Assembly (NCBI GenBank): GCA_902798705.1
Contig: CADBXS010000026.1
Span: forward strand, 6,120 to 40,906
Length of the DNA: 34,787 nt
Origin: an uncultured Bacteroidales bacterium
Lineage (GTDB): Bacteria; Bacteroidota; Bacteroidia; Bacteroidales; Bacteroidaceae
Direction: 5' to 3'
Position 1 is the stretch's first letter; each line of letters opens with the position of its first letter. Position numbers and translations under genes: made by a program. Shown piece after piece: positions 23,413 to 32,647 of the stretch. Below the pieces are notes generated by a model. That model was not told the DNA's origin, did not search any database, and saw only the letters and a list, made by a program, of their open reading frames with translations.

Positions 23413-25929
23413 CTATTCCGCACCACCAAGGTAGAGGTTTTGTTTCTTGCCATCAAGGAAGATGGTAATTTTCTCGAAGACAATACCTGGGTCGAGAGGG
23501 CGAATGGTGAGTGTATGTTCCTGAGCCTGAGTGATTGGGAAGGAAACATCATTGACCTTCACACGACGCGCCACTGTTGGATAATAAACTGAATAGATAT
23601 TCTTTGGTGATTCGTTGAGTTCACCATTGTAGTTGATGACTTGTTCTGCTCCACCATCGAGACTGACAGCATAGCGATGTCCTTCTGTACGAGCAAAAGC
23701 GAGGTTCGACTTACACATGATAGACACTAAAACTTTGTCGGACAACGCATTGGCACGGAACTTATAAGTAAGCGCTGCACCATCAGTTGGTTCTGTATAT
23801 GGCATGACAGCCACACCGCTGAGTGTACGTCCCATGTATGGAATGATGGTCCACGATGCCTTTGGCGATGAAGGTTGAGTGGCCTTGAAATAGTGTTCTG
23901 CTTCGATAGCTACATAGTTGGCAGAGAGGTCGTTTTTCTGCTCAAGTATGTGATTGCCCTTGTTGGCATTAGAAGCACCGTCATCGGTCACAACTCCTAC
24001 TCGCTGCGTGCGAGGCATGATGTCGCGAGGAAAATTGTCATTCCAAGAGGTGTAGCCAATGTGCTTCTGTGTCATCATACCATTCCACTTTCCTCCTGCA
24101 ATGTCCTGGTTGTACTGGCGGCAGAGCTCTGCATCGCGCTTGAAGCACGATTCCACACGGTCTGCCCACTCATTAGCAGTAGCGTTCTCCTTGGCATAAA
24201 GAGCAAGATTCATGGCCTGTGCGTAGTACATGGCATAGAGGTTCGACATAGCCTGAACGGGGAAGAGGATGAGCTGACGGTAAGCATCCAAATATGAGGC
24301 AGAAGAAGACTGCATTCGGGTGTAGAGACGAAGGGCATCGAGTTCGAGTTGGCTGAATTCATCAACAACAGTTTTCCATTCACCTGATGCCAAGTTGTAG
24401 GTCTTTGCATCGAGCATTTCGGCTGTGCAACGTCCTGCATATTTCAGATAGAGATTGAGGATGCGAGATGCCTCCGAGGCATTTTCCTCACCAAATTGTT
24501 GTCCGCACCACTGACGTGTGTGGTCGAGCAGGTTGCTGGCATCGTAGCGATGAGGTTCCCATGCCAAATCGAGAAACTCGGTGATGCTGTATTCCATCGG
24601 TTTGATGTCGCCCACATTGAGAATCCAAAGCTTATCGACACCATAGTCGTAAGTGAGGGTGAGCTGCTCCCACATGTTCTGAACAGGTGTGTTGCAAAGC
24701 CATTTACTATTGCGTGGAGCGCCTACGTAATCCACGTGATAGTACATACCCCATCCGCCTGGATGCTTCCGCTCCTGTGCATTTGGCAGACGTCGCACAT
24801 TGCCCCAGTTGTCATCGCAAAGCAGCATGATGACATCGTCAGGCACACGCATTCCTGCATCGTAGTAGTCAAGCACTTCTTTGTAGAGCGCCCATACCTG
24901 TGGAGTTTTATTTGCAGCCTTACCTGTTGCCTTAGCTATAATCTTTCGCTGGTTGCTGACTACCTTTTCCAAGAGTTTTGTATCAGTGTCCTTACTCATA
25001 GCCTCATCGCCGTCGCCACGCATACCGATGGTGATGACATCCTCTGTGTCCTTAGCGCGCTCCATGCCTTCACGGAAGAAACGGTCGATGGTTTGCTGGT
25101 TGGTGGAATAGTTCCAAGCACCATATTCCTTGCGATGACGAGCCCATTCCTGATGGTTGCGTGCCATCGGTTCGTGGTGAGAAGTTCCTATCACCATACC
25201 CATATCCTTGGCAGTCTGCGAATTGAGTGGGTCATCGGCATAGAAAGCCCAGCCCCACATGGCTGGCCAGAGGAAATTGCCACGGAGACGAAGAATCAAC
25301 TCGAAAACACGAGCATAGAAACGATGGTCGCCAAACTCCGTGCCGTAGATGTTCTTCACCCATGACGTAAGACATGGAGCCTCATCGTTGATGAAGATAC
25401 CACGATAGCGGACAGCAGGTTCGCCATCGGTGTAACTGCCCTTTGCAAGATAAACCTGTGTGTGCTTGACGGTAGGCACATCTGCCCACCAAGCCCAAGG
25501 CGAAACACCAAGTTGTTCAGCCAGTTCATAAATGCCATAAATAGTGCCTCGCTGGTCGCTCCCAGCTATGATGATTTGTGCATCGGAAACGCAGATGAGG
25601 AATTTCTCGTTCTTTCCACGAAGTTGGTTGAGTTGTTCCTTTGTCAGCTTCGACTTGATGCTACTCTTGTCGATAGAACCAACAAAGATAGTAAACGGTG
25701 CAGATGTGGATGCTTTCACACCTGTTGCGCTTTCCAAATCGGCTGTGAGATTATCAACAGCTATTTGAACACCTTTGTAGTCGGAAGCATCCGACTGAAT
25801 AGAGATGGCAGAGCCAGACTCAGTGAACGCAATCAGCCCTTCCGATTTCTGGAAAAAGACGAACTGATTGGCAGCATCGGCAGTGAGAAGCGATGCCAGA
25901 CATACGATTGTCAAAAGAATCTTTTTCAT
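23413..25929 (-). CDS. GH115 xylan alpha-(4-O-methyl)glucuronidase
   Basis: 838 residues from ATG 25929, where a signal peptide begins (KKILLTIVCLASLLTADA); the frame is open to 25992, but that extension would bury the signal. Family hallmarks: SDQRGTIYGIYELAEQ and VSPWAWWADVP (124-152), RYRGIFINDEAP (174-185), LRGNFLWPAMW, GTSHHEPMARN (248-258), TIGMRGDGDEAM (300-311), LLCDDNWGN and the C-terminal beta-sandwich. GH115 enzymes remove glucuronic acid or its 4-O-methyl form from internal and terminal xylose of glucuronoxylan. Length is standard. I do not assign the catalytic acids. It is the strongest sign that this cluster acts on glucuronoarabinoxylan. Divergent from the GH2 gene. Confidence 0.92.
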   Translation of the reverse strand: MKKILLTIVCLASLLTADAANQFVFFQKSEGLIAFTESGSAISIQSDASDYKGVQIAVDNLTADLESATGVKASTSAPFTIFVGSIDKSSIKSKLTKEQLNQLRGKNEKFLICVSDAQIIIAGSDQRGTIYGIYELAEQLGVSPWAWWADVPTVKHTQVYLAKGSYTDGEPAVRYRGIFINDEAPCLTSWVKNIYGTEFGDHRFYARVFELILRLRGNFLWPAMWGWAFYADDPLNSQTAKDMGMVIGTSHHEPMARNHQEWARHRKEYGAWNYSTNQQTIDRFFREGMERAKDTEDVITIGMRGDGDEAMSKDTDTKLLEKVVSNQRKIIAKATGKAANKTPQVWALYKEVLDYYDAGMRVPDDVIMLLCDDNWGNVRRLPNAQERKHPGGWGMYYHVDYVGAPRNSKWLCNTPVQNMWEQLTLTYDYGVDKLWILNVGDIKPMEYSITEFLDLAWEPHRYDASNLLDHTRQWCGQQFGEENASEASRILNLYLKYAGRCTAEMLDAKTYNLASGEWKTVVDEFSQLELDALRLYTRMQSSSASYLDAYRQLILFPVQAMSNLYAMYYAQAMNLALYAKENATANEWADRVESCFKRDAELCRQYNQDIAGGKWNGMMTQKHIGYTSWNDNFPRDIMPRTQRVGVVTDDGASNANKGNHILEQKNDLSANYVAIEAEHYFKATQPSSPKASWTIIPYMGRTLSGVAVMPYTEPTDGAALTYKFRANALSDKVLVSIMCKSNLAFARTEGHRYAVSLDGGAEQVINYNGELNESPKNIYSVYYPTVARRVKVNDVSFPITQAQEHTLTIRPLDPGIVFEKITIFLDGKKQNLYLGGAE

Positions 25930-26003
25930 ATTTTTTTGTTTTTGATGATTCTGTAGATAGTCTTTGTCCAACGCATTGGCGAAGGAAAACAATTTGGATA
26001 GTG

Positions 26004-26011
26004 CAAAGTTA
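26004..26011 (-). promoter_or_regulatory. Promoter -7 element of the GH115 gene
   Basis: TAACTTTG on the minus strand is a perfect TAnnTTTG. It lies 74 nt before the chosen start (25929), which supports that start over the one at 25992. No good -33 box is seen. Confidence 0.6.
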
Positions 26012-26062
26012 CTGAAAGATATGCAAGCATACTTTACAATAAATTTTAAAATATTGCCCTAA

Positions 26063-26123
26063 TGTATCATGTAACATTTTTGCTGTTACCTAATTTTGCC
26101 AAATTGTATCATTGAACATTTTT
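26063..26123. promoter_or_regulatory. Paired direct repeats in the GH115/GH2 divergent region
   Basis: TGTATCATGTAACATTTTT (26063-26081) and TGTATCATTGAACATTTTT (26105-26123) share 17 of 19 bases and start 42 bp apart, four helical turns. They lie 36 bp before the GH2 -7 box. Two same-face direct repeats upstream of a glycosidase promoter suit binding by a dimeric AraC-type regulator such as the HTCS. Confidence 0.55.
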
Positions 26124-26158
26124 CAGATGGGTTTCAGCGTTTTTTGAAAAAATATGCT

Positions 26159-26166
26159 TACATTTG
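26159..26166 (+). promoter_or_regulatory. Promoter -7 element of the GH2 gene
   Basis: TACATTTG fits TAnnTTTG and ends 28 nt before the GH2 ATG. No TTTG-like box lies at the usual distance, which would fit an activator-dependent promoter. Confidence 0.6.
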
Positions 26167-26194
26167 CAGCACGAAAACTATCTAACCAAACAAT

Positions 26195-28546
26195 ATGAGA
26201 TTTCGCTTCATTCTCTTATTACTGCTACTTCCATTAGTGGCACAGGCTCAGCGTAGCAAAACGAATTTTGACTTCGACTGGAAATTCTCGCTCAACCATG
26301 ACTCCAAATCCAACGCGGAAAAGAATTTTGACGATAGCCAATGGGAAGACGTGCAACTACCCCACGACTGGTGCATCAGTCAAGGGTTCGACAGCAAGAT
26401 TGCTGGTTCCATCGCTCATCTGCATGGAGGCATTGGCTGGTACAGAAAGGCTTTCGAAGTCAGCAAGAAGGATGAAGGGAAAAAGATTTCGGTGCTATTC
26501 GATGGTATCTACAACCGCAGCGACGTTTATATCAACGGGCATCATCTGGGGTTTCGTCCATACGGTTTCTGCTATCTTGAGTACGATCTTACACCTTATA
26601 TAATATATGGAGGCAAAAACGTGATTGCCGTTCGTGCCAACAACAAGGATGGCAAGGACCAACATGCACGATGGTACACAGGTGGAGGCATTTACCGTCA
26701 TGCATGGATTCTGATGTCGAATCCTGTGCATGTGCAGACCTATGGCACCTACATCACCACGCCAAAAGTATCGGAAACACAATCAACAGTGTCAGTGAGA
26801 ACCACTGTGGAGAACGAAAGCGAAACGAGCAAGCTGCTGAGTGTGGTGCAGATTGTAAAAGACGAGAAGGGAAAAACGCTTGTCAAGAGCAAGAAGCAAA
26901 CCCTGAGTGTTGAAAAAGGAGGAAAAGTAGATTTCCAAGCAGAACTGCTTCTCAACAACTGCCGACTTTGGTCGGTGGAAACACCTTATGTTTATCATCT
27001 AACAACCGAAGTGTATGCGGGTTCTAAGAGGGTTGATAGCTATGAAAGCACGTTCGGTGTGAGAACTTGCGAATTTACCTCCAACCACGGCTTTTTGCTC
27101 AACGGAAAACAACTCAAATTGAAAGGATTCTGCATGCATCAGGATGATGCCGCTCTTGGTGCCGCTCTTCCTTACCGCTCCATGCAAAGACGATTGGAGA
27201 TTTGCAAGGAATTCGGTGTGAACGCCATCCGTTGCAGCCACAATCAACCAGCACCCGAGTTCCTTGACTTATGCGACGAAATGGGATTTATAGTTATCGA
27301 CGAGGCTTTTGACAAATGGAAATCGGGCTATTACAAAGAGTATTTCGATGAATGGTGGAAAGCCGACCTAAGCAATATGATTATCCGCGACCGCAATCAT
27401 CCATGCGTAGCGATTTGGAGCGAAGGCAACGAACTGCAGGAAGCATGGGATGAAACGGGAGAAGGTGTGGCACGTGCCAAGATGTTGCAGGACTTCATTC
27501 ATGCGCTGGAACCAAGTCGGCAAGTGTGCATAGCATGCCAAAACCGTCACAACGAGCAGTTCTCGGGAGTGACAGATGTGGTGGGCTACAACTATCTTGA
27601 AGCCCGAATGCTAAGCGACCATCAGAAGTTTCCTGAAAGAAAGTTCATCGTGACGGAAGAACTGCCTTATTTCTGCGGAGCCGAAGGCAACATACGCGCC
27701 TACGACACCAACAACCCTTGGAACATCATTGAAGAAAACGAATGGATTGCTGGAGGATTCTTGTGGACAGGCATGGACTATATCGGCGAGGCAAGTTGGC
27801 CAAGCCATGGTTGGCCTGCAGGACTCTTGGACATCAACATGGTTGAAAAGCCACGAGCGGCATTCCATCGCGCTATGTGGAACAAGGACAAACCGCTCGT
27901 CAGCATTGCCGTGAAAGACCAACGCTTAGACATTGACCATGGACGCGACCTGTGGCAATGGCCTCGAATGGCAAGCATTTGGAATTTTCCTTCTTATTAC
28001 GAAGGACTGATGATGGAAGTGAACACCATCACCAACTGCGAGAAAGTGGTGCTCTACATCAATGGCAACGAAATGGGCGTTAAGGAGACAAAGGTTTTTC
28101 CAAACCACACCATCCTTTGGAATGTGCCTTTCAATCCCGGAAAAATCTATGCCAAGGGCGTGAACGGCACAGACACCGTTGCCTACTTCGAAATCAGGAC
28201 CGCCGGTCAGCCCGTAACTCTGAAAGCTACTCCCGACCGCACAACGCTGAAAGCCGATGGGCAGGACCTGAGCTATATCCAACTGGAACTACTCGACAAA
28301 GACGGCACGCTCGTACAACATCTGAGTCGAAGGGTGAAGGGCAGCATCGAGGGAGAAGGTAAACTTATAGGACTTATCAATAGCGACCTCCGACGCACTA
28401 CTCCATTCACTTCGAAGGAAGACAACACCTACTTCGGACGTGCCATGGCAATCGTGCAAACAACACGCAAAGCAGGCACAATTCGACTCAAATTGGAGGT
28501 GGAAGGCATGGCAGAACCCGTCGTTATTCTACTCAAATCGGAGTAA
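26195..28546 (+). CDS. GH2 family glycoside hydrolase (beta-galactosidase-like)
   Basis: 783 residues with signal peptide (RFRFILLLLLLPLVAQAQ). Sugar-binding jelly roll (about 22-185: PHDW, GIGWYRKAFE, NGHHLGFRPYG, ARWYTGGGIYRH), immunoglobulin-like domain (about 186-290), TIM barrel (about 295-565) and C-terminal beta domains. Acid/base Glu413 in WSEGNE; nucleophile Glu488 or Glu489 in FIVTEELP. KLKGFCMHQDDAALGAAL and IRCSHNQPAPEFLDLCD are typical barrel strands. Family members include beta-galactosidases, beta-glucuronidases and others; the exact substrate cannot be read. With the neighbours, trimming of hemicellulose side chains in the periplasm is likely. Single gene, divergent from GH115, with a strong terminator. 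Confidence 0.9.
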   Translation: MRFRFILLLLLLPLVAQAQRSKTNFDFDWKFSLNHDSKSNAEKNFDDSQWEDVQLPHDWCISQGFDSKIAGSIAHLHGGIGWYRKAFEVSKKDEGKKISVLFDGIYNRSDVYINGHHLGFRPYGFCYLEYDLTPYIIYGGKNVIAVRANNKDGKDQHARWYTGGGIYRHAWILMSNPVHVQTYGTYITTPKVSETQSTVSVRTTVENESETSKLLSVVQIVKDEKGKTLVKSKKQTLSVEKGGKVDFQAELLLNNCRLWSVETPYVYHLTTEVYAGSKRVDSYESTFGVRTCEFTSNHGFLLNGKQLKLKGFCMHQDDAALGAALPYRSMQRRLEICKEFGVNAIRCSHNQPAPEFLDLCDEMGFIVIDEAFDKWKSGYYKEYFDEWWKADLSNMIIRDRNHPCVAIWSEGNELQEAWDETGEGVARAKMLQDFIHALEPSRQVCIACQNRHNEQFSGVTDVVGYNYLEARMLSDHQKFPERKFIVTEELPYFCGAEGNIRAYDTNNPWNIIEENEWIAGGFLWTGMDYIGEASWPSHGWPAGLLDINMVEKPRAAFHRAMWNKDKPLVSIAVKDQRLDIDHGRDLWQWPRMASIWNFPSYYEGLMMEVNTITNCEKVVLYINGNEMGVKETKVFPNHTILWNVPFNPGKIYAKGVNGTDTVAYFEIRTAGQPVTLKATPDRTTLKADGQDLSYIQLELLDKDGTLVQHLSRRVKGSIEGEGKLIGLINSDLRRTTPFTSKEDNTYFGRAMAIVQTTRKAGTIRLKLEVEGMAEPVVILLKSE

Positions 28547-28579
28547 AAACAGCAAAGATGTTATACAACATATTTCTGA

Positions 28580-28623
28580 ACGGGCTCAAATTCGCAATTT
28601 TTGTGTAATTTGCGCCCGTTTTT
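28580..28623 (+). terminator. Intrinsic terminator of the GH2 gene
   Basis: ACGGGCTCAAATT (28580-28592) pairs with AATTTGCGCCCGT (28607-28619), 12 of 13 positions, followed by TTTT. The right arm also contains TAATTTGC, similar to a -7 box, and a 16-bp match to the promoter region at 19909-19924, so it may double as the promoter of the next gene. A short hairpin (GCAGG 28629-28633 with CCTGC 28641-28645) follows. Confidence 0.75.
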
Positions 28624-28700
28624 GAAGAGCAGGCCTCTAACCTGCCCTAAAAATCTATGTATCTTCATAAATACTAACACCATTAAATATATTACCTACA

Positions 28701-30863
28701 ATGAAAATTTATCAATCAAACGAAATCAAAAACATCGCATTGCTTGGCAATGACGGTGCGGGCAAGACCACTCTCACCGAGGCCTTGCTCTATGAGGCTG
28801 GCATCATTAGCCGCCGTGGTAGAATCACAATGAAGAACACTGTCAGCGACTATTTCCCTGTTGAACAGGAATATGGCTATTCAGTATTCTCCACTGTTTT
28901 CCATACGGAATGGAATGGTAAGAAACTCAACATCATCGACTGTCCAGGTGCTGACGACTTCGTAGGTGCAGCGCTCACAGCTCTCACGGTAACCGACACT
29001 GCCGTTTTGCTTATCAATGGTCAGTATGGTCCTGAAGTTGGTACTCAGAACCACTTCCGTTACACAGAAAAGCTCGGCAAGCCAGTCATTTTCTTGGTGA
29101 ACCAGCTCGACTCTGAGAAGTGCGACTTCCACAACACCGTTGAGCAACTCAAGGAGCAGTTTGGCGACCAGAAGGTGGTTCAGGTACAGTATCCTCTCAA
29201 CGAAGGTCCTGACTTCAACTCCCTCATCGACGTTCTCCTCATGAAAAAGTATTCATGGAAGCCTGAAGGCGGTGCTCCAATCATTGAGGACATCCCAGCA
29301 AGCGAAATGGACAAGGCAATGGAACTCCACCACGCTCTCGTAGAGGCTGCTGCCGAGAACGACGAAACCCTGATGGAGAAGTTCTTCGAAAGCGACAACC
29401 TCACTGAGGATGAAATGCGCGAAGGTATCCGCAAGGGCTTGGCATCACGTTCCATCTTCCCTGTATTCTGCGTATGCGCAGTGAAGGACATGGGTGTTCG
29501 CCGCTTGATGGAATTCCTTGGCAATGTCGTACCATTTGTGAACGAAATGCCAAAGCCATTGAACAAGGCTGGTGAGGAAATCGCTCCAGATTCCAATGGT
29601 CCTACAGCTCTCTATTTCTTCAAGACTGCCAACGAACCACACATCGGTGGTGTGCAGTATTTTAAGGTGCTCAGCGGTAAGGTTCACGAAGGTGACGACC
29701 TCACCAATTCCGACCGTGGTTCAAAGGAGCGCATGGCTCAGCTCTATGCTTGCGCAGGTGCTAACCGTATCAAGGTGGAAGAACTCGTTGCCGGCGATAT
29801 CGGTTGTACAGTGAAACTGAAGGATGTTCGCACAGGCAATACACTCGTGGGCAAGGACATCGACTGGCAGTTCGACCTTGTGAAGTATCCAGAACCTCGC
29901 TACATCCGTGCCGTGAAGTCGGAGAACGAAAGCGAGTCTGAAAAGATGATGGCTGCCATCCAGAAGATGAGCCAGGAAGACCCAACTTGGGTAGTTGAGC
30001 AGAGCAAGGAACTGAAGCAGACTCTCATTAAGGGTCAGGGTGAGTTCCACCTCCGCACGCTCAAGTGGCGCATGGAAAACAACGAAAAGATTAAGATCAA
30101 CTTCTCCGAGCAGAAGATTCCATATCGCGAGACTATCACAAAGGCTGCACGCGCCGACTATCGTCACAAGAAGCAGTCGGGTGGTGCTGGTCAGTTCGGT
30201 GAAGTTCACCTCATCGTTGAGCCTTACGAAGAAGGTATGCCAGACCCAACAGTTTACAAGTTCGGTGGCCAGGAATTCAAGATTACCGCTAAGGGTAAGG
30301 AAGAATACGACCTCGAATGGGGTGGCAAGCTCGTTTACATCAACTCCGTTGTGGGTGGTGCCATCGATGCTCGCTTCATGCCAGCAATCCTGAAGGGTAT
30401 TATGGCTCGTATGGAGCAAGGCCCTCTTACTGGTAGCTACGCTCGCGATGTTCGCGTTATCGTTTACGATGGTAAGATGCACCCTGTTGATTCCAACGAA
30501 CTTTCCTTCATGCTTGCTGGTCGTCACGCATTTGCTGATGCCTTCAAGAATGCAGGTCCAAAGTTGCTCGAACCTATCTACGACGTGGAAGTTATCGTTC
30601 CAAGCGACCGCATGGGTGATGTGATGAGTGACCTCCAGGGTCGTCGTGGCATGATTGTCGGTTCTTCCAGCGATAAGGGTATCGACACTCTCAACGCCAA
30701 AGTGCCTCTCAAGGAGCTTTCTAACTACTCAACAGCTCTCTCATCCATCACAGGTGGACGTGCATCCTTCTCCATGAAGTTCTCCAACTACGAACTCGTT
30801 CCTACTGACATCCAGAACAAACTCATCAAGGAATTCGAAGAGCAGAGCAAGGACGAGGATTAA
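28701..30863 (+). CDS. fusA2: EF-G paralog (EF-G2 type), GTPase site degenerate
   Basis: 720 residues with all five EF-G domains. The G domain keeps a P-loop (GNDGAGKTT, 16-24) but switch I reads EQEYGYS in place of EQERGIT, the DxPGH motif is DCPGADDF with Ala84 instead of the catalytic His, and NKxD is NQLD (134-137). Domains 2-5 are well kept (KSENESESEKMMAAIQKM; SGGAGQFGEVHL; VGGAIDARFMPA; GRRGMIVGSS). From established work, a Bacteroides EF-G paralog supports translocation without GTP hydrolysis and helps gut colonisation; this protein has the same signature. In Bacteroides that gene is induced under carbon limitation by the regulator Cur. A separate, canonical fusA should exist elsewhere. 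Followed by a terminator, then rprX. Confidence 0.9.
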   Translation: MKIYQSNEIKNIALLGNDGAGKTTLTEALLYEAGIISRRGRITMKNTVSDYFPVEQEYGYSVFSTVFHTEWNGKKLNIIDCPGADDFVGAALTALTVTDTAVLLINGQYGPEVGTQNHFRYTEKLGKPVIFLVNQLDSEKCDFHNTVEQLKEQFGDQKVVQVQYPLNEGPDFNSLIDVLLMKKYSWKPEGGAPIIEDIPASEMDKAMELHHALVEAAAENDETLMEKFFESDNLTEDEMREGIRKGLASRSIFPVFCVCAVKDMGVRRLMEFLGNVVPFVNEMPKPLNKAGEEIAPDSNGPTALYFFKTANEPHIGGVQYFKVLSGKVHEGDDLTNSDRGSKERMAQLYACAGANRIKVEELVAGDIGCTVKLKDVRTGNTLVGKDIDWQFDLVKYPEPRYIRAVKSENESESEKMMAAIQKMSQEDPTWVVEQSKELKQTLIKGQGEFHLRTLKWRMENNEKIKINFSEQKIPYRETITKAARADYRHKKQSGGAGQFGEVHLIVEPYEEGMPDPTVYKFGGQEFKITAKGKEEYDLEWGGKLVYINSVVGGAIDARFMPAILKGIMARMEQGPLTGSYARDVRVIVYDGKMHPVDSNELSFMLAGRHAFADAFKNAGPKLLEPIYDVEVIVPSDRMGDVMSDLQGRRGMIVGSSSDKGIDTLNAKVPLKELSNYSTALSSITGGRASFSMKFSNYELVPTDIQNKLIKEFEEQSKDED

Positions 30864-30886
30864 TTTAGTAAATAAAACAGCAATTC

Positions 30887-30921
30887 AAAAGTCGAGAAAT
30901 GTTAAATTTCTCGACTTTTTT
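30887..30921 (+). terminator. Intrinsic terminator of the EF-G2 gene
   Basis: AAAAGTCGAGAAAT (30887-30900) pairs perfectly with ATTTCTCGACTTTT (30906-30919) around a 5-nt loop, followed by TT and an AT-rich run. Confidence 0.9.
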
Positions 30922-30951
30922 ATTTAATTTTTAATTAAATGAGCTAAATAT

Positions 30952-30982
30952 TTTGACATTTCACACTTCTTAATTTACTTTG
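30952..30982 (+). promoter_or_regulatory. Promoter of rprX-rprY
   Basis: TTTG (30952-30955), a 19-bp spacer and TTACTTTG (30975-30982), one base off TAnnTTTG. The start codon of rprX is 65 nt downstream. Confidence 0.6.
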
Positions 30983-31047
30983 CAACGCAATGCACAATGA
31001 AGCAGAGTAAAACCCCATAAGCCCTGCTACCTTATTAAATATAAACA

Positions 31048-32592
31048 ATGAAAAGGAGAACCATCACCATACTCACCATCATCATGGGAATCTCTTTCCT
31101 CAGTCTGCTCATCATGCAGATGCGCTATGTGGATGAGATTCTTGACCTGCGCAAGCAGCATTTCGACGAGTCGGTGAAGCGTGCGCTGGCTGGTGTTTCC
31201 CATCAACTCGAACTGTCGGAAACGGCTCGATACATAGAACAAGGTTCGGATGCCTACAAAGGCATTGCAACAGCCACCGACTCCATCTTTGTCAACAACG
31301 ACTCCACCGCCATCCAGCGCACACGCCAAGTGAAAGCGAAGGATGGAAGCGTTTTCAAGATTCTTGAAACCAGCGCCACAACTACGGTCAGCGACAAGTA
31401 TTTCACCAAACGTCCCAACATGGGATTCAACAAGTCGCGTTCCCTCTCACGCTCGCTTCAGCAAATCATGAACCAGCGCTACAACTACCAGAAGGACTTG
31501 GTGGATGAAGTCATCTATTCCATCCTCTACACTGCCAGCGACCGACCTTTGCAGGACCGCATCAACTTCAAGGAACTCGATGGCATCCTCAAGCAGGAAC
31601 TCTCCAACAATGGCATAGGACACAACTACCACTTCTCCGTGTGGACCAACAACGGACAACGTGTTTACCAATGCTCCGACTACGAACCGACAGGCGAGAA
31701 ATATGCATTCACGGAAACGCTCTTCAAGAACGACCCTGTGCAGAAGATGGGCGTGCTGAAAGTGCACTTCCCCGACATGAGCCAGTACATCTACAGCTCC
31801 ATGCACTTTCTTCTCCCCTCTGTCATCTTCACCACCATTCTGCTCATCACCTTCATCATCACCATGGTGCTGATGTTCCGACAGAAGAAACTCTCGGAAG
31901 TGAAGAACGACTTCATCAACAATATGACGCATGAGTTCAAGACTCCAATCGCCACCATCTCATTGGCCGCACAGATGCTGAACGACGATTCCGTCAACAA
32001 ATCGCCACAGATGCTCAAGCGACTCTCATCCACCATCAATGACGAGACCAAGCGTCTGCGTTTCCAAGTGGAAAAAGTACTTCAGCTCTCCATGTACGAG
32101 CACCAGCAGGCCAATCTGAACATGACGGAAATCAACGCCAACGAACTCATTTCCGGCGTGATTCACACTTTTGCGCTCAATGTGGAAAAGAGTGGCGGCA
32201 AGATTGTATCATCGCTGAAAGCAGAAGACCCAATCATCCTTGTCGATGAAATGCACTTCACCAACGTGATGCACAATCTCATGGAGAACGCAGTGAAATA
32301 CAAGCGTCCCGACGCACCACTCGAACTCACAGTTTCCACATGGAATGAACCTAAAACCCTCTGTGTATCAGTGCAAGACAACGGCATCGGCATCAAGAAA
32401 GAAGATGTAAAAAAAATCTTCGAGAAATTCTATCGCGTCCACACAGGCAACTTGCACGATGTGAAAGGCTTCGGGCTCGGACTTGCTTACGTGAAGAAAA
32501 TCATCACCGACCATAAAGGAAGCGTCTCCGTGGATAGCGAATATGGCATCGGCACTAAATTCACCATCCGCATTCCTCTTCTCAATGTGTAA
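31048..32592 (+). CDS. rprX: Sensor histidine kinase, RprX-like
   Basis: 514 residues. Membrane helix 1 (about 6-25), a periplasmic sensor of about 225 residues, helix 2 (about 251-273, SVIFTTILLITFIITMVLMF), then HisKA with NNMTHEFKTPIA (phospho-acceptor His295) and a HATPase with NLMENAVKYKRP, DNGIGI and GFGLGLAYVKK. There is no HAMP or PAS domain. The N-terminal pattern (DLRKQHFDESVKRAL...VSHQLEL) and the paired regulator match my memory of RprX of Bacteroides fragilis, first found through altered tetracycline response. In Bacteroides the pair has been linked to stress response. Operon with the regulator 55 nt downstream. Confidence 0.85.
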   Translation: MKRRTITILTIIMGISFLSLLIMQMRYVDEILDLRKQHFDESVKRALAGVSHQLELSETARYIEQGSDAYKGIATATDSIFVNNDSTAIQRTRQVKAKDGSVFKILETSATTTVSDKYFTKRPNMGFNKSRSLSRSLQQIMNQRYNYQKDLVDEVIYSILYTASDRPLQDRINFKELDGILKQELSNNGIGHNYHFSVWTNNGQRVYQCSDYEPTGEKYAFTETLFKNDPVQKMGVLKVHFPDMSQYIYSSMHFLLPSVIFTTILLITFIITMVLMFRQKKLSEVKNDFINNMTHEFKTPIATISLAAQMLNDDSVNKSPQMLKRLSSTINDETKRLRFQVEKVLQLSMYEHQQANLNMTEINANELISGVIHTFALNVEKSGGKIVSSLKAEDPIILVDEMHFTNVMHNLMENAVKYKRPDAPLELTVSTWNEPKTLCVSVQDNGIGIKKEDVKKIFEKFYRVHTGNLHDVKGFGLGLAYVKKIITDHKGSVSVDSEYGIGTKFTIRIPLLNV

Positions 32593-32647
32593 ACAAGACT
32601 CCACCTTAATAATAAAAAGAATATTAACATTATAAAAACCCAGAACT

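Noticed and set aside
5288..28546. Classic polysaccharide utilisation locus
   Set aside because: No SusC/SusD pair lies in the window, so the cluster is described as an accessory set rather than a complete locus.
29721..30527. 268-residue minus-strand frame
   Set aside because: Antisense to EF-G2 domains 2-4; a product of the strong codon bias of that gene.
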